Below are positions 9,746 to 20,910 of a stretch of 64,000 nt of DNA, in pieces (the stretch's first letter is position 1; each line of letters opens with the position of its first letter). The DNA comes from Lantana camara (taxonomy: Eukaryota > Streptophyta > Magnoliopsida > Lamiales > Verbenaceae). Location of the stretch: the NCBI GenBank assembly GCA_037501455.1, contig CM074864.1:27708001-27772000 (forward strand), given 5' to 3'. A program made the position numbers and the translations under genes. A model generated the notes under the pieces. It made no database searches, was not told where the DNA came from, and saw nothing but the letters and a program-made list of their open reading frames with translations.

Positions 9746-11670
9746 CCACTCCAAATGACTTTAAGGAAATAGGCTAGTAAGGGTTCAACTATGCTGACTA
9801 GGAAATGAATCTTGACATTGTGTTGAGATACGAAAGTTTACGTACTCACTGAACCTTATCCAAAAGTTTCGAAAACTGCAGCCAGGCAGGATTAGAAAGA
9901 CGTTTATTCCAAATGGATCAAGTGTGATGATCTGTCTAGTCTTATATCCTGACATCTGTTTTGGATGTTCTTGAGCATCAGATGCTTGAGATGCCTACTG
10001 ATAAGAACATGTTTTGAAGACAAAATCGTACGAAGGTACGAGCCACGAAAAAGGTTGTTAGTTAAAGATGTTTGAAGGATCACTAGTTTAGAATCATATT
10101 ATGAATATGATAACTGGTCTGAACGAGATTAAAAGCCTCTGTGCTTAAAGAGACAATCTTAACAGATAGGATATGATCCTATACTCTCTGCCTAAGCCGT
10201 TTGAACGTTCAATATTAATTTTAAAAAATTTTTTTTAAAACCCAACCTGAACCAATGAACGACCTCAATATGGCAGGAATGGTGATATAGACTAAGGGAA
10301 AGGTTCGCTTTAATCAGACATCAACATCTACGGCCTAGAAAGCCAGTAACTGGAAGAAAGAAAAGGGAAAAGTTCCCAATCTAAGGTTCAGAAACAAAAA
10401 GTCAAATCCGACATTGGAAAAGTGTTTCTATTTCGGTGGTAACGAGTATTGGAAAAGAAATTGTCCAAAATACTTACTCTGTTTGTTTGCTACACCGTTT
10501 AGATGAGATATAAAGATGTTTTACTCATTGAATGAGATATAAAGATATTTTACTCATTGAAAGTATGTTTAGTTGGAAATTCACCAGACTCCTAGTGTGC
10601 GGATTCGAGCTCAACTAATCATATTTGCAATTCGTTGCAAAGATTCAAACTAACCAGGAAGTTTGAAAAACGGCTAACACGCAACTACTCCTCAGGGATA
10701 ACACAAATGTAATTGTATTAGCAGTAAGGACTATAAAGTTGTATTTAGGCAATAGGGTTTTATATTATACGTGCCATATATACAGAAATTTGATTTCTGT
10801 GAGTTATTTGATAATTAATGGTCTAACAGTTTATTTTGAATAAAGGTTTACCATTAAACAAAAATAAAAGGTTTATTCGCTGTGACACAATAAAAGATGG
10901 TCTTTTATACATCAATGAAAACCCTAATTTAAGTTTAACATTGAGAAGCTTGACTTACCATATAAGAGGAAAAACTTCTACGTGGCACCTATCTATTAGT
11001 CAATTTAATCTGAATAGGATGCAAAGACTGATTGTTAAGTCCTATTGGCTTGAAAATAGTATCAATATGAGAATCCTATTTAGAAAGTTAAAATAACCAA
11101 GAAGCCTTTTTGAGACAAAGGGTATTTAAGCCTTGAACTTGCTTGAGTTAGTTCATACAGACATATGATATTAAGAGTGTTCAAGCAAGAGAAAGTTTTG
11201 GAAATTTCATCATTCATTTGAATCATTACTCTAGATACAGATATGTTTATTTGATGAGACTTAAGTCTGTATTTTGAAGAGTTCAAAGAATATAAGACTG
11301 AAGTCAAAGAGTCCAATTAGAAAAGATATCAAGGCACTTCAATTAGATCGAAGTAGTATCTATGTTCAGAGTTAAACATAATCTCTCTAATGAGATTAGA
11401 TCTCAACTATCTGTATGAAATACGTCTTAGCAAGGATGCATTGCAGAAAGGAGAAATAGAACTCTGATAATGATGGTAAGATTCATGAAGAGTTATGCTA
11501 CCCTACGAAGTTCATTTCGGGGTCTTACGCTTAAAACGATAATGCACATTAAACCTAGTTCTATCTAAGTCAGTTCCTAAAACACAGATGGATCTATAGA
11601 TAGGGTGAAAACCCTGTATCTCTTATCTTCGGATTTGAGATAGCCTGGTCCACGTGTTAAGGATGGATCT
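9746..11670 (+). pseudogene. Copia D gag, protease and integrase remnants
   Basis: A heavily decayed gag-pol in several frames. Recognisable parts: gag from about 9750; a nucleocapsid knuckle near 10424-10470 read as CFYFGGNEYWKRNCPKYL, with the second cysteine replaced by Phe; a protease trace near 10600 (DSSSTNHICNS, the active-site Gly now Ser); the GAG-pre-integrase region in the open stretch 10836-11096 (WHLSISQFNLNRMQRL); and integrase fragments to 11670. Order gag-PR-INT before RT is diagnostic of Ty1/Copia. Many stops and shifts make it non-functional. At 11670 it is interrupted by element B and resumes at 42887. Confidence 0.75.
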
Positions 11671-13493
11671 TGTGACACCCAGACTCCGCGACCGTACAGG
11701 TATGACGTATGTGTGCAATTTAATTTATTTTAATTTCATATTTAATTGATGCATATAATTAATTTATATTTTATTATTTGAAATTCTTATATGAACTATT
11801 TGAATTTATATGAAATATTTGAATTATATGTCAAAATTTGCCTCAAGTGATTTATGATATGAATTTTATGAATTTATGATATGTGAATTTAATTCCCGAA
11901 CAAGCTAATTTCGTAAATTATGTGATTTATATGAGTTAAGGACTTAATTGTGAGATTTTATTTAATATTGGACTTAATTGAAAATTTTGAATTGGACTTA
12001 TTTGACACTTTTTGAAAGTTTAGCACTTAATTGAAAATAGCCTTTTTATCAAAATTTTATTTGTTTTAATTCGTATAAATTAGTATTTTATTTTATTTTA
12101 TTTGTTTTATTTGAACTTTTATTATTCAAATGATATGCTCATTTGTTGAAATGAGATGCGTTCGTATTTGAATTCAGATCGAAATTTCGTGCCTTTTTAA
12201 TATGTTGGAGTTTTATGAGTCGTGAACTTGAATACGTGCTCGTTATGTGTTTTCGGGTTTATTTGTTGGGTTTTCGGGACTCGTTTTGTTGGGGTGACCT
12301 AAAGGGGGCTAAAGTGTACTTAGCGCACCTTGGGTTCCGGGTAGTGTAACTTGAGCTCGGGAATTCGGATTTAAATTCCGTCACCTCACCTGAATTCCTT
12401 TCGACGATTCGAGTGCAATGGAACAGGCCTTGTAATTTTTTGACCTCATTTGATACCCCAAAATCAGCCCGTAACTTTGTCTCGCGCTAATATGACCACC
12501 TTTCACCATTTTGCACATAAGTCCCTCAATTCTTGGCCAATCGCCCTCAAACCTGGACCCACATCTCACTAACTCAACCCTTCATCATCCCATATTCCTT
12601 CCATATCGTTCCATACACAAGAGAATGGAGAGACGTCAGTTTTTTGGAGCAGCAATAACCAATCCCGTCATTATTCACCCATTGAAGAGATTGAGCTCTA
12701 ATCTTCATTTTCCTCCATCTTCTTCAAAGGGTAAGCTTGTATTTGATATGTACATGATTAAGTGGTCATTTTAATCCAAGAAATTCCGATTTTCATCCAT
12801 ATGTGATATAGTTTTGGCTCAAGACTTCAATAGTTAGGTTTTTGTTCCATTTTTGAATTCCATGACTTCTTTTGGTGTTTCTCTTGAATTGAGGCCATAA
12901 ACTTGATCTCTTATGCTTCATTTATTGTTGAATATAGCTGAATTGGGTGGTGGTTGTGATATGGGTGAGATACCATTAATGTACTTTAGTTTTGTTGAGA
13001 TATAAGCATGAGTTGGTTGCATTTCCTTACCTTTGCTGCTGCTGTTCGACTTTCAGCTGGTTGATGGAATATTTATGCTGAATTGCTGCTGTTTTTCTTG
13101 CCTTACCTTGCTTGAATGAGTTGGTATTTGATTGGTTTGAGTAGCAGGGCTGAACAGGGGCTTTCCGCCATTTTTTTCCCGTCTCTGAACTGTCTCCCCG
13201 GCCGAGGAGATTTTCCTCAAGAAAGTACTCGGCCGTGTACGCGCTATGCAGAATGTTTCTGCATCAATTGTACCCGGGAGGGTACTTTTATAAAGAAAAT
13301 CCCCCCTGGGCGGGGAGATGAATTTGCAGTTGTATTGTTTTATTTTTTTTCTAGCTTTTGCATGTTGATTTGTGGATTGCATAGTTATGAACTTGTGCAT
13401 GTGCTTACATGACTGATGCATGGGAGGATTTCATGATAACTTTTACATGGACTTTACTACATATTAGTTGATCCTTCATGGCTGCTACGTATA
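11671..13493 (+). mobile_element. Element B 5' LTR, left part
   Basis: The first 1.8 kb of B's 5' LTR, matching 39502-41160. It holds the GGGGGCTAA...TTGAGCTCGGGAATTCGG block (about 12300-12400), a donor-like CAAAGG/GTAAG site near 12730, and the GC-rich inverted repeats at 13193-13320. The 3' copy has deletions in this part, one removing the donor-like site. Confidence 0.9.
13193..13320 (+). repeat. Element B LTR GC-rich inverted repeats (5' copy)
   Basis: CTCCCCggccgaGGAG, a GTACtCGGCCGtGTAC palindrome (fully paired as GTACCCGGCCGGGTAC in the 3' LTR at about 40892), GTACCCgggaGGGTAC, and a CCCCtgggcGGGGAG unit. The surroundings are AT-rich. Confidence 0.65.
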
Positions 13494-14435
13494 TGTACCG
13501 CCCTAGCTTTCGGCATTTCAGGTATGATCGACACGTATGAGTTTGAGAGTTAGATTTTAATTATTATTTGTTCGTTTCCTTAATTTTTCATATCATGACA
13601 TAATTTTATAAAATTTATATTCTAAGTATTTTTTTATTGAAATTCATATCATATTATATTTATCGCATATATTGAACGTGATTGTAACGTGAATTAATTT
13701 CCCGAACGTGATTTAATTCTTTCGTGACCTTACTTGAGCATTCTTATGAATTAGGGGACTTAATTGCATTGGATCTAATTGATCATTTGTTATGCAATTG
13801 AACTTCATTGCATGACTTAAATAATTGAAGGACTTAATAGCAAAATTGGCCATTTATTCCCCTTCATTAGCAGCATTTCACGTACCATTACATTCCCTTT
13901 CATACAAACATTCATACATATTGTTCTTGCTTTCCTTGTTCAACCGAGATAAACCCTTCTTGGAAGAGAGGGAGATTTCATTATTCCAAGCTAGAATTTG
14001 TGGGATTTGTGATCATACAAGCATCATCAACATCATATCTTCTTCTCATCTTCCATTTCTTTCTTTTGAGGTAATTATGGAACTTGGATGATTTTCTTGA
14101 ATTTATGACTTTGATAGGGCTTTGTGTTGGATGGGTTAAATTGTGTGTTGGTTGTTGGAAATATGTTTAGGAACTTTGAGCTTAAGGTATATGTATTCAA
14201 CTTGTTGATATTGCACTTGGAACATGATTGATCATTTGGGTATTGAATGAATGATTCTTGATGATCTAACATGGAAATGGGTGTTTATATGAATTGTTAT
14301 TGATCTATATATATGATAGTACGTGTATTGCATGATATATATGCATTTCATCTTGGTTTGAATTCATTTGTGGGTTGTTATGGTTGGTTCGTTGTTGCTA
14401 CTGCTATTGCTCTGTTTTTTTTCTGTTACACACAG

Positions 14436-14656
14436 TTGACACGGGCTTGTCACATTTCCCTTCTTCAGCGTGACACGGGGGTGCGTAGTGGCCTGGGTTC
14501 TTCTGTACCTTGACATGGGGGTATCACGGTTTGCTTTGTAAGGGTGACACGGGCGTGTCACCTTCTATTTTCATGCATGTTACCTGCTCTACTGTGACAC
14601 GGGGTTGTCACGGCTTAGTGTATTTTGGTGGCACGGGCGTGTCACCCTCTGTTTTC
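14436..14656 (+). repeat. Element A LTR GTGACAC palindrome array (5' copy)
   Basis: Six units of the form GTGACAC-GGGN-GTGTCAC, about 40 bp apart and in various states of decay. Units with the GGGC centre alternate with units with the GGGG centre. The same alternation is seen in both LTRs of C. Confidence 0.75.
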
Positions 14657-16014
14657 ATGCTTATTGTTTTGCATGCATGGCTGTACGTGTATGTGTTATA
14701 TATACATATATGTTTGTTATATATTAATTGTTATTTGGTTTAAGTGACTGTATTTAATTGTTTATTCCCTAGTTGTGAGTTCGAATGAATTGACTGGATG
14801 ACTTGAACGTATGATTTAATTTCTTAATAGTGCACATGAACATAATCTTGTCTGCTACATATTCATATCATACTCGTAGCATTTTCACCGTTCGTCTTAT
14901 TTGGTACATTTTGAGTCGTGTCTCACGGACAATTGTCTTTCCTGCACAGACCAGCTTCCTGGTGACGAGGAGCAGGCCCCGTGAGCTGTTTCCTTGTTTG
15001 TTTTGGGTCGTCAGGTGAGGTTTAATTCTAGCTACCTAGAACCCGTATAACCCTATGTGAAGTTTTAAGCCAAAATCTATCTATATAGCTATAGTTTTCA
15101 AATGAGATTGGTTTTCAAATGATTTATCAACTTTCGGAAGGAACTGATTGATTGATTGATTGGGCGAGTATTGTATTGCACTGTGGGCCCGAGGGTGGTG
15201 ACTCGAGCCAACCGGGAAAGCATGGGCTGACGGGTAACTCGAGAGCTACTCTCACCAAATTGGGATGACCCCTGAACCCCCTAGGAGAATAGGGGAGGAA
15301 GGAGTTCCGGGCTTAGGGATTCATGTACCCTCTGCCCAGACTGATTGGATGGTGGGGCCTTGCAATCCCACCATCACCCGGAGGAAGAAGGATGGACTGA
15401 AACTGCTAATTGTGCACCGTAATGAATCGTATGATCACCTAACTATTGAACAATTGTTTGATTGATTATACACAGTCGGAGTAAGGTTGGAGAATTGCCC
15501 TCACTCGTCGGGCCACCATTGATTGTATTGAATTGTTAAATTAATAAACTGAATTAGTTGTAACCTGGGGCGATAGTACCTCTTATTCTATTAAATTGTA
15601 TTGTTATTTTCGAAAAAAATTATTACCCGAGATTATAACCAGCATGTATGTGCGCTTATATTTATTTATAACCCCTTGCTCAGTCCGTGTTGGACTGACA
15701 CCTCGACTTTTCAGTTGTTTCGGGAATTAGAGTCTAGAGTGTCTTTAGTTCGGGTCTAGCACACTTCATCTCACATTTTGTTCATGTACAGATACTCTAC
15801 CCATTTTGTAGCATGCCTTGTTATTTATTTTGGAGATGATATTGTATAGATATGGAACGTTGGTATCTATTAGTAAATAAATAAAAATGGTACCTATAAG
15901 TATTGAATGCATTATTGCTCCCGCTTTTATTTACTCTTACTTGATGGTTAGTTTGGTTTTAATTGAGGGTACCCGCCTAGCCTTGTATAAGTTTTTTTTA
16001 TTATCTCCCGTTCG

Positions 16015-16070
16015 CTATAATGTCGATTTATGTATGGATTATCCATTTCATATGTGGATTGAGACTATAG
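16015..16070 (+). other. Element A terminal stem-loop (5' LTR)
   Basis: CTATAa...CTATAG arms of 22 nt around GATTATCCATTT. In the 3' copy (23199-23254) 21 of 22 positions can pair, four by G-U. It lies 37 nt before the LTR end. Confidence 0.7.
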
Positions 16071-16115
16071 TGCGGGGGATATGGCGCCTAGCGTTCCGGG
16101 TGCTACATCCTACGG

Positions 16116-16127
16116 TGGTATCAGAGC
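16116..16127 (+). other. Primer binding site of element A
   Basis: TGGTATCAGAGC, eight bases after the LTR end, complementary to the 3' end of initiator Met-tRNA. Confidence 0.9.
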
Positions 16128-16367
16128 CCGGTTGCAAAACCGGGTCTCTAGTGTCGAGTTTTGTGAGTCTAGGTCGCACGGTATAGGAACTAATTGTCAA
16201 TTTGAGAGTTTTGCATCGTTATTTGACATATTTGAACCTAATTGACTTAATTGGACTTACTAGAATTTGGTGAATTGTTGAATTTTGAACTTATGTGCAA
16301 TTTGTGAATTATTTGCACACATTGGCATCTACTAATTGAACATGCATAATAGTGACTGGATTTCAGG

Positions 16368-17252
16368 ATGGCTCGCGATAGACACCATCGTGATCGTTCT
16401 CCTAGACATCGACATCATCGTCATCATCGCCGGGAGAGATCACCACCTCCTCCTCCAGCTCCGCAGGCCCAGCCACAGGACTTTATGAATGCAATGGTGG
16501 GTCTTATTGATCAGAGAGTGCGGGATTATGTTCCTTAAGCACCACCAGTTCCACCACCACAGCCAGGAGCTCAGATTTCATTAGCTTTCAGGGAGTTCTA
16601 GAACCAGCATCCTCCCAAGTTTTATAAAGGGAATGATATTCAGGCTGAGCAGTGGCTGAAGGAAATTGAGAGGATATGGGAGCTTATTCCGTGTGAGTCC
16701 CAGGAGAAGGCCCGATGTACTATTTCTTTGATTCAGGGCGAGGCATACTCATGGTGGGAGAGCACCCGGATTGTGTTGGATGCTGCAGGTGAGGAAGTTA
16801 ATTGGGAGGTTTTCACCCGGGAGTTCAAGAACAAGTTCATTCCTCCATCTTCGCGCACCCGAAGGTTGAAGGAATTTACAGAACTTAAGCAAGGAAGCCG
16901 GTCAGTTTCAGAGTATATCGCCAAGTTTGAGAGATTGTCCCGCTATGCTCCTAATATAGCGAGTGACGATTTCCATAAGGCGATGCAGTTTGTTCAGGGC
17001 CTTAGACCGGATATTCAGGCAGTAATCGAGGCGGTCAACACGAGCACATGGGTGAAGGCTACCAAGAAGGCATTATTGGTAGAGGATTCTGTGAATGCGA
17101 GGCGGTCTACTTACCGTTCAGGTTCAGGATCAGGCTCAGGTTCTGGATCAGGGTTCAGAGGCTCCGGATCGGGGTATAAGGGTTCAGGCTCGGGTTCTGC
17201 TTCAGGCAAGAGGCCCAGGGAAGAAGTCCTGACCAGCAGGACCAGTGATTAG
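16368..17252 (+). pseudogene. gag: Element A gag, N-terminal and capsid part
   Basis: Gag starts at ATG 16368, directly after TTTCAGG, the same context seen at the gag starts of C, H and B. The N-terminus is an Arg/His-rich basic stretch, then Pro-rich, then the retrotransposon gag domain ([31 protein letters not shown]). In-frame stops occur at 16536-16538 (TAA) and 16599-16601 (TAG where relatives have CAG). Near 17110-17210 is a Gly/Ser-rich repeat not seen in C or H. Close to 17215-17250 a frameshift puts the knuckles in the next frame. Non-functional as read. Confidence 0.85.
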
Positions 17253-19755
17253 AGCTCCGGTTGCTCCAGCTTTGCCACCACCACCCGAGAGGCCTGCTTG
17301 TACCTTCTGTGGTCAGAGGACACACATCTATGATAACTGCAGGAGTCGTTTGGGTTTATGCTTGATTTGTGGGAGCGACGAGCATATGGTATACGGATGT
17401 CCAGATCGTAGGATGCCACCACCGGGAGCACAGAGACCACTGATCAGGGCTCGTGCTTATGCTCTGGACGGAGAGCAGCAGGATACTGATGTTGGTCCAG
17501 CCGCGGTAGTTGAAGGTACCATTTGCGTACATAGCACGAACATTCATACCTTGTTTGATCCGGGAGCTACTCACTCCTTTCTTTCGAGTGCTATATCTGT
17601 TTCTTTGCCTTTGCCTGTTACTTGCTCTTCTGCATGTTATGTGGTTAATACTCCGTTTAGTGGTAGTTTAGAATCTGATCGGGTGTTTAGAGAGGTTCCA
17701 GTGAGCATCGAGGGTCGAGTTTTCTTATCAGACTTCATCGATCTGCCGATGACCTGCTATGGATCCATTTTGGGCATGGATTGGTTGTACCGACAATCTG
17801 CCACAGTTGATTGCAGGGCGAAGAAGGTTCAGTTGGGATCAGATTTGGTAGTGGGTTGGAGTTCCAAGACTGTGCCTTTACTTTCTTTCTTGAAAGCTCA
17901 TAAGTTGGATCGAGAGGGAGCCACGGGTTTCATTGCTTACATTCTCAACAAACCCAAGGATCAAGGTAAGCTGGAAGAAACGGAGGTAGTGAAGGAGTTT
18001 CCCGAGGTCTTTCCTGAGGAATTGGATTCGTTACCTCCAGAACGGGAAATTGAGTTTGTGATCGATCTGTACCCTAACGCAGAGACGTACTCCAAGACTC
18101 CGTATCGTATGGCTCCGGCTGAGTTGAAAGAGTTGAAGACTCAGCTTGATGCGTTGTTGGAGATTGGGTATATCAGACCGAGTTCTACTCCCTGGGGTGC
18201 ACCAGTTTTGTTCGTAAAGAAGAAGGACGGGACTTTGAGAATGTGTATAGACTATATGGAGTTGAACCGGATGACGATCAAGAATAAGTATTCTCTTCCG
18301 CATATCGAGGAGTTGTTTGACATACTACAGGGATCTAAAGTCTACTCGAAGTTGGATTTGAGGCAAGGGTACTACCAGCTGCGAATCCGAGCTGAGGATA
18401 TTTCTAAGACAGGATTTAATACTCGGTATGGGCATTATGAGTTTGTAGTGATGCCGTTTGGTTTGACTAATGCCCCATCAGCTTTTATGGATATGATGCA
18501 CAGGATTTTCAGGCCTTTTCTGGATAAGTTTGTGGTCATCTTTATTGATGATATTCTGGTTTTCTCTAAGTCTGCCGAGGAGCATGCGAGGCATCTTCAG
18601 TTGGTATTGAGGACTTTAAAGGAACATCAGTTATTTGCCAAATTCAGCAAGTGTGAGTTTTGGATTGACAGGGTGTCATTTTTGGGTAACGTGATTTCGG
18701 GCAATGGTCTGGAGGTCGATCCTTCAAAGATTGAGTCGGTTCTGAAGTGGGAGAAACCTAAGAATGCCTCAGAAATCAGGAGTTTCTTGGGATTGGCAGG
18801 TTACTACCGGAGGTTTGTTAAAGATTTTTCCAAGTTAGCAGCTCCTTTAACACGGTTGACGAAGAAGAATGTGAAATTTGACTGGAATGAATATTGTGAG
18901 AAGAGTTTCACTTTCTTGAAAGAGAAGTTAGTTTCTGCTCCAGTGTTAGCCCTTCCGGAAGGTTCTGAACGATATGCTGTTTATACGGATGCTTCTAAGG
19001 AAGGATTGGGATGTGTGTTGACTCAGAAAGGTAAGGTAATTGCTTATGCATCCCGGAAGTTGAAAGAGCATGAAAAGAATTATCCGACACATGATCTTGA
19101 GCTCGCCGCCGTAGTCTTTACACTTGGAAAGTGGAGACATTATTTGTATGGGGTGTCTTTCGAGATTTTCACTGACCACAAAAGCCTCAAGTATTTATTC
19201 ACTCAGAAGGATTTGAATATGAGGCAGCGGCGTTGGATGGAAAGGTTGGAAGGTTATGATTGCACGATTAAGTACCATCCCGGCAAAGCCAACGTGGTCG
19301 CTGATGCACTCAGTAGAAAGGTTAGTGTGTCGAGCTTGGAAGTGGGTGAAAGTAGTGGAATCGAGCCACTTGTTTTAAAGGCTCGAGTTTCTAATATTTT
19401 GGTCCAGCCAGATTTGAAGCACGGGTTATTTGAGGCTCAGGGTACAGATTCAGAAGTTCAGAAATTGGTAGCTAAGGCAAGAGCTGATCCGGAGTGTCCA
19501 TTCGGGTTCGATGAAACCGGTCTTCTTCGTTTCAAGAACCGAGTGGTTGTACCCGAAGAGTTGAAACGGGTATTGCTCGAGGAAGCTCACAGATCGGCTT
19601 ATTCCATCCACCCCGGAGGAAACAAGGCGTATAAGGACTTAAGGCAATATTATTGGTGGCGTGGATTGAAGGAAGATGTGGCCGAGTTTGTGAAGCATTG
19701 TCTCACTTGTCAGAAAGTGAAAGTTGAGCGTCAGAAAGTGGGAGGTCTTCTTTAG
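17245..19755 (+). CDS. pol: Element A open segment: CCHC knuckles, protease, RT, RNase H, integrase start
   Basis: An 836-codon open frame that is the middle of the gag-pol polyprotein, not a gene with its own start (its first codon is GTG inside gag). Knuckles: C19-x2-C22-x4-H27-x4-C32 and C39-x2-C42-x4-H47-x4-C52. Protease active site D105-P-G-A. Reverse transcriptase with FIDD at about 433-436. RNase H with YTDAS around D582 and a TDHKSL motif. Integrase HHCC zinc-binding region at the end (HPGG H about 789, then CLTC). The frame ends at TAG 19753-19755, inside the linker before the integrase catalytic domain, where B has CAA (Gln). Gag knuckles and protease share one frame here, so the ancestral gag-pol was one ORF. 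Confidence 0.9.
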   Translation: MIRAPVAPALPPPPERPACTFCGQRTHIYDNCRSRLGLCLICGSDEHMVYGCPDRRMPPPGAQRPLIRARAYALDGEQQDTDVGPAAVVEGTICVHSTNIHTLFDPGATHSFLSSAISVSLPLPVTCSSACYVVNTPFSGSLESDRVFREVPVSIEGRVFLSDFIDLPMTCYGSILGMDWLYRQSATVDCRAKKVQLGSDLVVGWSSKTVPLLSFLKAHKLDREGATGFIAYILNKPKDQGKLEETEVVKEFPEVFPEELDSLPPEREIEFVIDLYPNAETYSKTPYRMAPAELKELKTQLDALLEIGYIRPSSTPWGAPVLFVKKKDGTLRMCIDYMELNRMTIKNKYSLPHIEELFDILQGSKVYSKLDLRQGYYQLRIRAEDISKTGFNTRYGHYEFVVMPFGLTNAPSAFMDMMHRIFRPFLDKFVVIFIDDILVFSKSAEEHARHLQLVLRTLKEHQLFAKFSKCEFWIDRVSFLGNVISGNGLEVDPSKIESVLKWEKPKNASEIRSFLGLAGYYRRFVKDFSKLAAPLTRLTKKNVKFDWNEYCEKSFTFLKEKLVSAPVLALPEGSERYAVYTDASKEGLGCVLTQKGKVIAYASRKLKEHEKNYPTHDLELAAVVFTLGKWRHYLYGVSFEIFTDHKSLKYLFTQKDLNMRQRRWMERLEGYDCTIKYHPGKANVVADALSRKVSVSSLEVGESSGIEPLVLKARVSNILVQPDLKHGLFEAQGTDSEVQKLVAKARADPECPFGFDETGLLRFKNRVVVPEELKRVLLEEAHRSAYSIHPGGNKAYKDLRQYYWWRGLKEDVAEFVKHCLTCQKVKVERQKVGGLL

Positions 19756-20876
19756 TCGTTACCTATTCCTGAGTGGAAGTGGGAACAAGTGACGATGGAT
19801 TTTGTGTCCGGATTACCTAAAGTGAAAGGTAGATTCGATGGAATTTGGGTGATTGTGGATCGTTTGACGAAGTCTGCACATTTTCTGCCAGTTCGGATGT
19901 CGTACAAGATTCGCAAGCTAGCCGAGCTTTATCACCGGGAGATTGTTAGACTTCATGGGATTTCGGTTAGTATATTTCAGACAGAGATCCACGGTTTACT
20001 TCTAAGTTGTGGCGGGAATTGCAAGATGTTTTGGGTACGAAGCTCCAGTTTAGCACAGCATTTCATCCTCAGACGGATGGTCAGTCCGAGAGATTAATAA
20101 GATATCTGAGGATTTGCTTTGAGCTTGTTCTTTGGATTTTCAATCTTCTTAGCATGATCAACTACCTCTGATTGAGTTTACTTACAACAACAGTTTTCAG
20201 GCTTCGATTGGAATGGCACCGTATGAGCTACTTTATGGTCGGAAGTGTCGTTCTCCGTTGTTCTTTGACTTGGAAGAGTGGAAATGGACTAAACAAGAAG
20301 GTGTTGAATGGTGAGAAATTGGAAAAACCTTCTAAGGCCATTGAAGCTATGGTTGAGAAAGTCCAATTAATAAAACAGCGGATGAAATCAGCTCAGGACA
20401 GATAAAAGAGCTACGCCGATCGACGTAGAAGGGATCTCGAGTTCGAGGTTGGAGATCGGGTATTCTTGAAGGCGTCTCCACGTAAAGGATTTGCTCGGAT
20501 TGGGAAAGGAGGTAAGCTTAAGCCTCGTTATTTAGGTCCTTATGAGATTTTGGAAAGAGTTGGAGAAGTTGCTTACAGATTGGACCTACCACCGAGCCTC
20601 ACGGGGATTCATAATGTATTTCACGTCTCTCAATCAAGGAAATACTACCCCGATGAAACCGAGATCATTCCTGTTGAAGAAGTGGAATTGGAACCGAATC
20701 TAACCTTTGTTCAGAAACCGGTTAAGATATTGGATAAGAAGTTTCAGGAATTAAGAAACCGGAAGATTCCCATAGTTAAGATTCTTTGGAGAAGTGACAA
20801 GACCGAAGAAGCCACGTGGGAAACCGAAGACAAGATGAGACGGTTCCATCCAGAGTTGTTCCGTTCCGATCAGTGA
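19756..20876 (+). pseudogene. pol: Element A integrase core and chromodomain-like tail, broken
   Basis: This continues the polyprotein after the TAG. The first part (PEWKWEQVTMDF, IWVIVDRLTKSAHFLP) is in frame to about 19975, where a frameshift occurs just before the second catalytic Asp. A further shift lies near 20300 and a TAA at 20403-20405. From 20406 the frame is open through the GPF-type motif (LGPYEIL), the conserved IHNVFHVSQ and a chromodomain-like tail with VKILW and EATWE, to a stop at 20874-20876. Integrase cannot be made from this copy. Confidence 0.85.
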
Positions 20877-20893
20877 ATCTGGGGACCAGATTC

Positions 20894-20910
20894 TTTTAAG
20901 GAGGGAAGAT
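20894..20910 (+). other. Polypurine tract of element A
   Basis: TTTTAAGGAGGGAAGAT directly before the 3' LTR. It is the plus-strand primer for reverse transcription. Confidence 0.8.

Larger units (their letters stand above)
13494..16107 (+). mobile_element. Element A 5' LTR
   Basis: A 2.6-kb LTR, beginning TGTACCGCCC (TGTAACGCCC in the 3' copy) and ending GTGCTACA. It contains a donor-like GAG/GTAATT at 14071, the GTGACAC palindrome array, the CCTTGCAA hairpin (15348-15375), the TCAGTC hairpin (15680-15698) and the terminal stem (16015-16070). Against the 3' copy it keeps about 250 bp near 14710-14955. It has lost about 17 bp near 15722 that in the 3' copy hold TTTTGCAGGGCATGCTAGG. Confidence 0.93.

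Noticed and set aside
10836..11096. Independent small host gene of 86 codons
   Set aside because: It reads as the GAG-pre-integrase region of Copia D, between protease and integrase remnants.
14510..14743. ORFs over the palindrome arrays of A and C (also 21924, 27462, 34718)
   Set aside because: They arise because the GTGACACGGGCGTGTCAC repeat is open in several frames on both strands.
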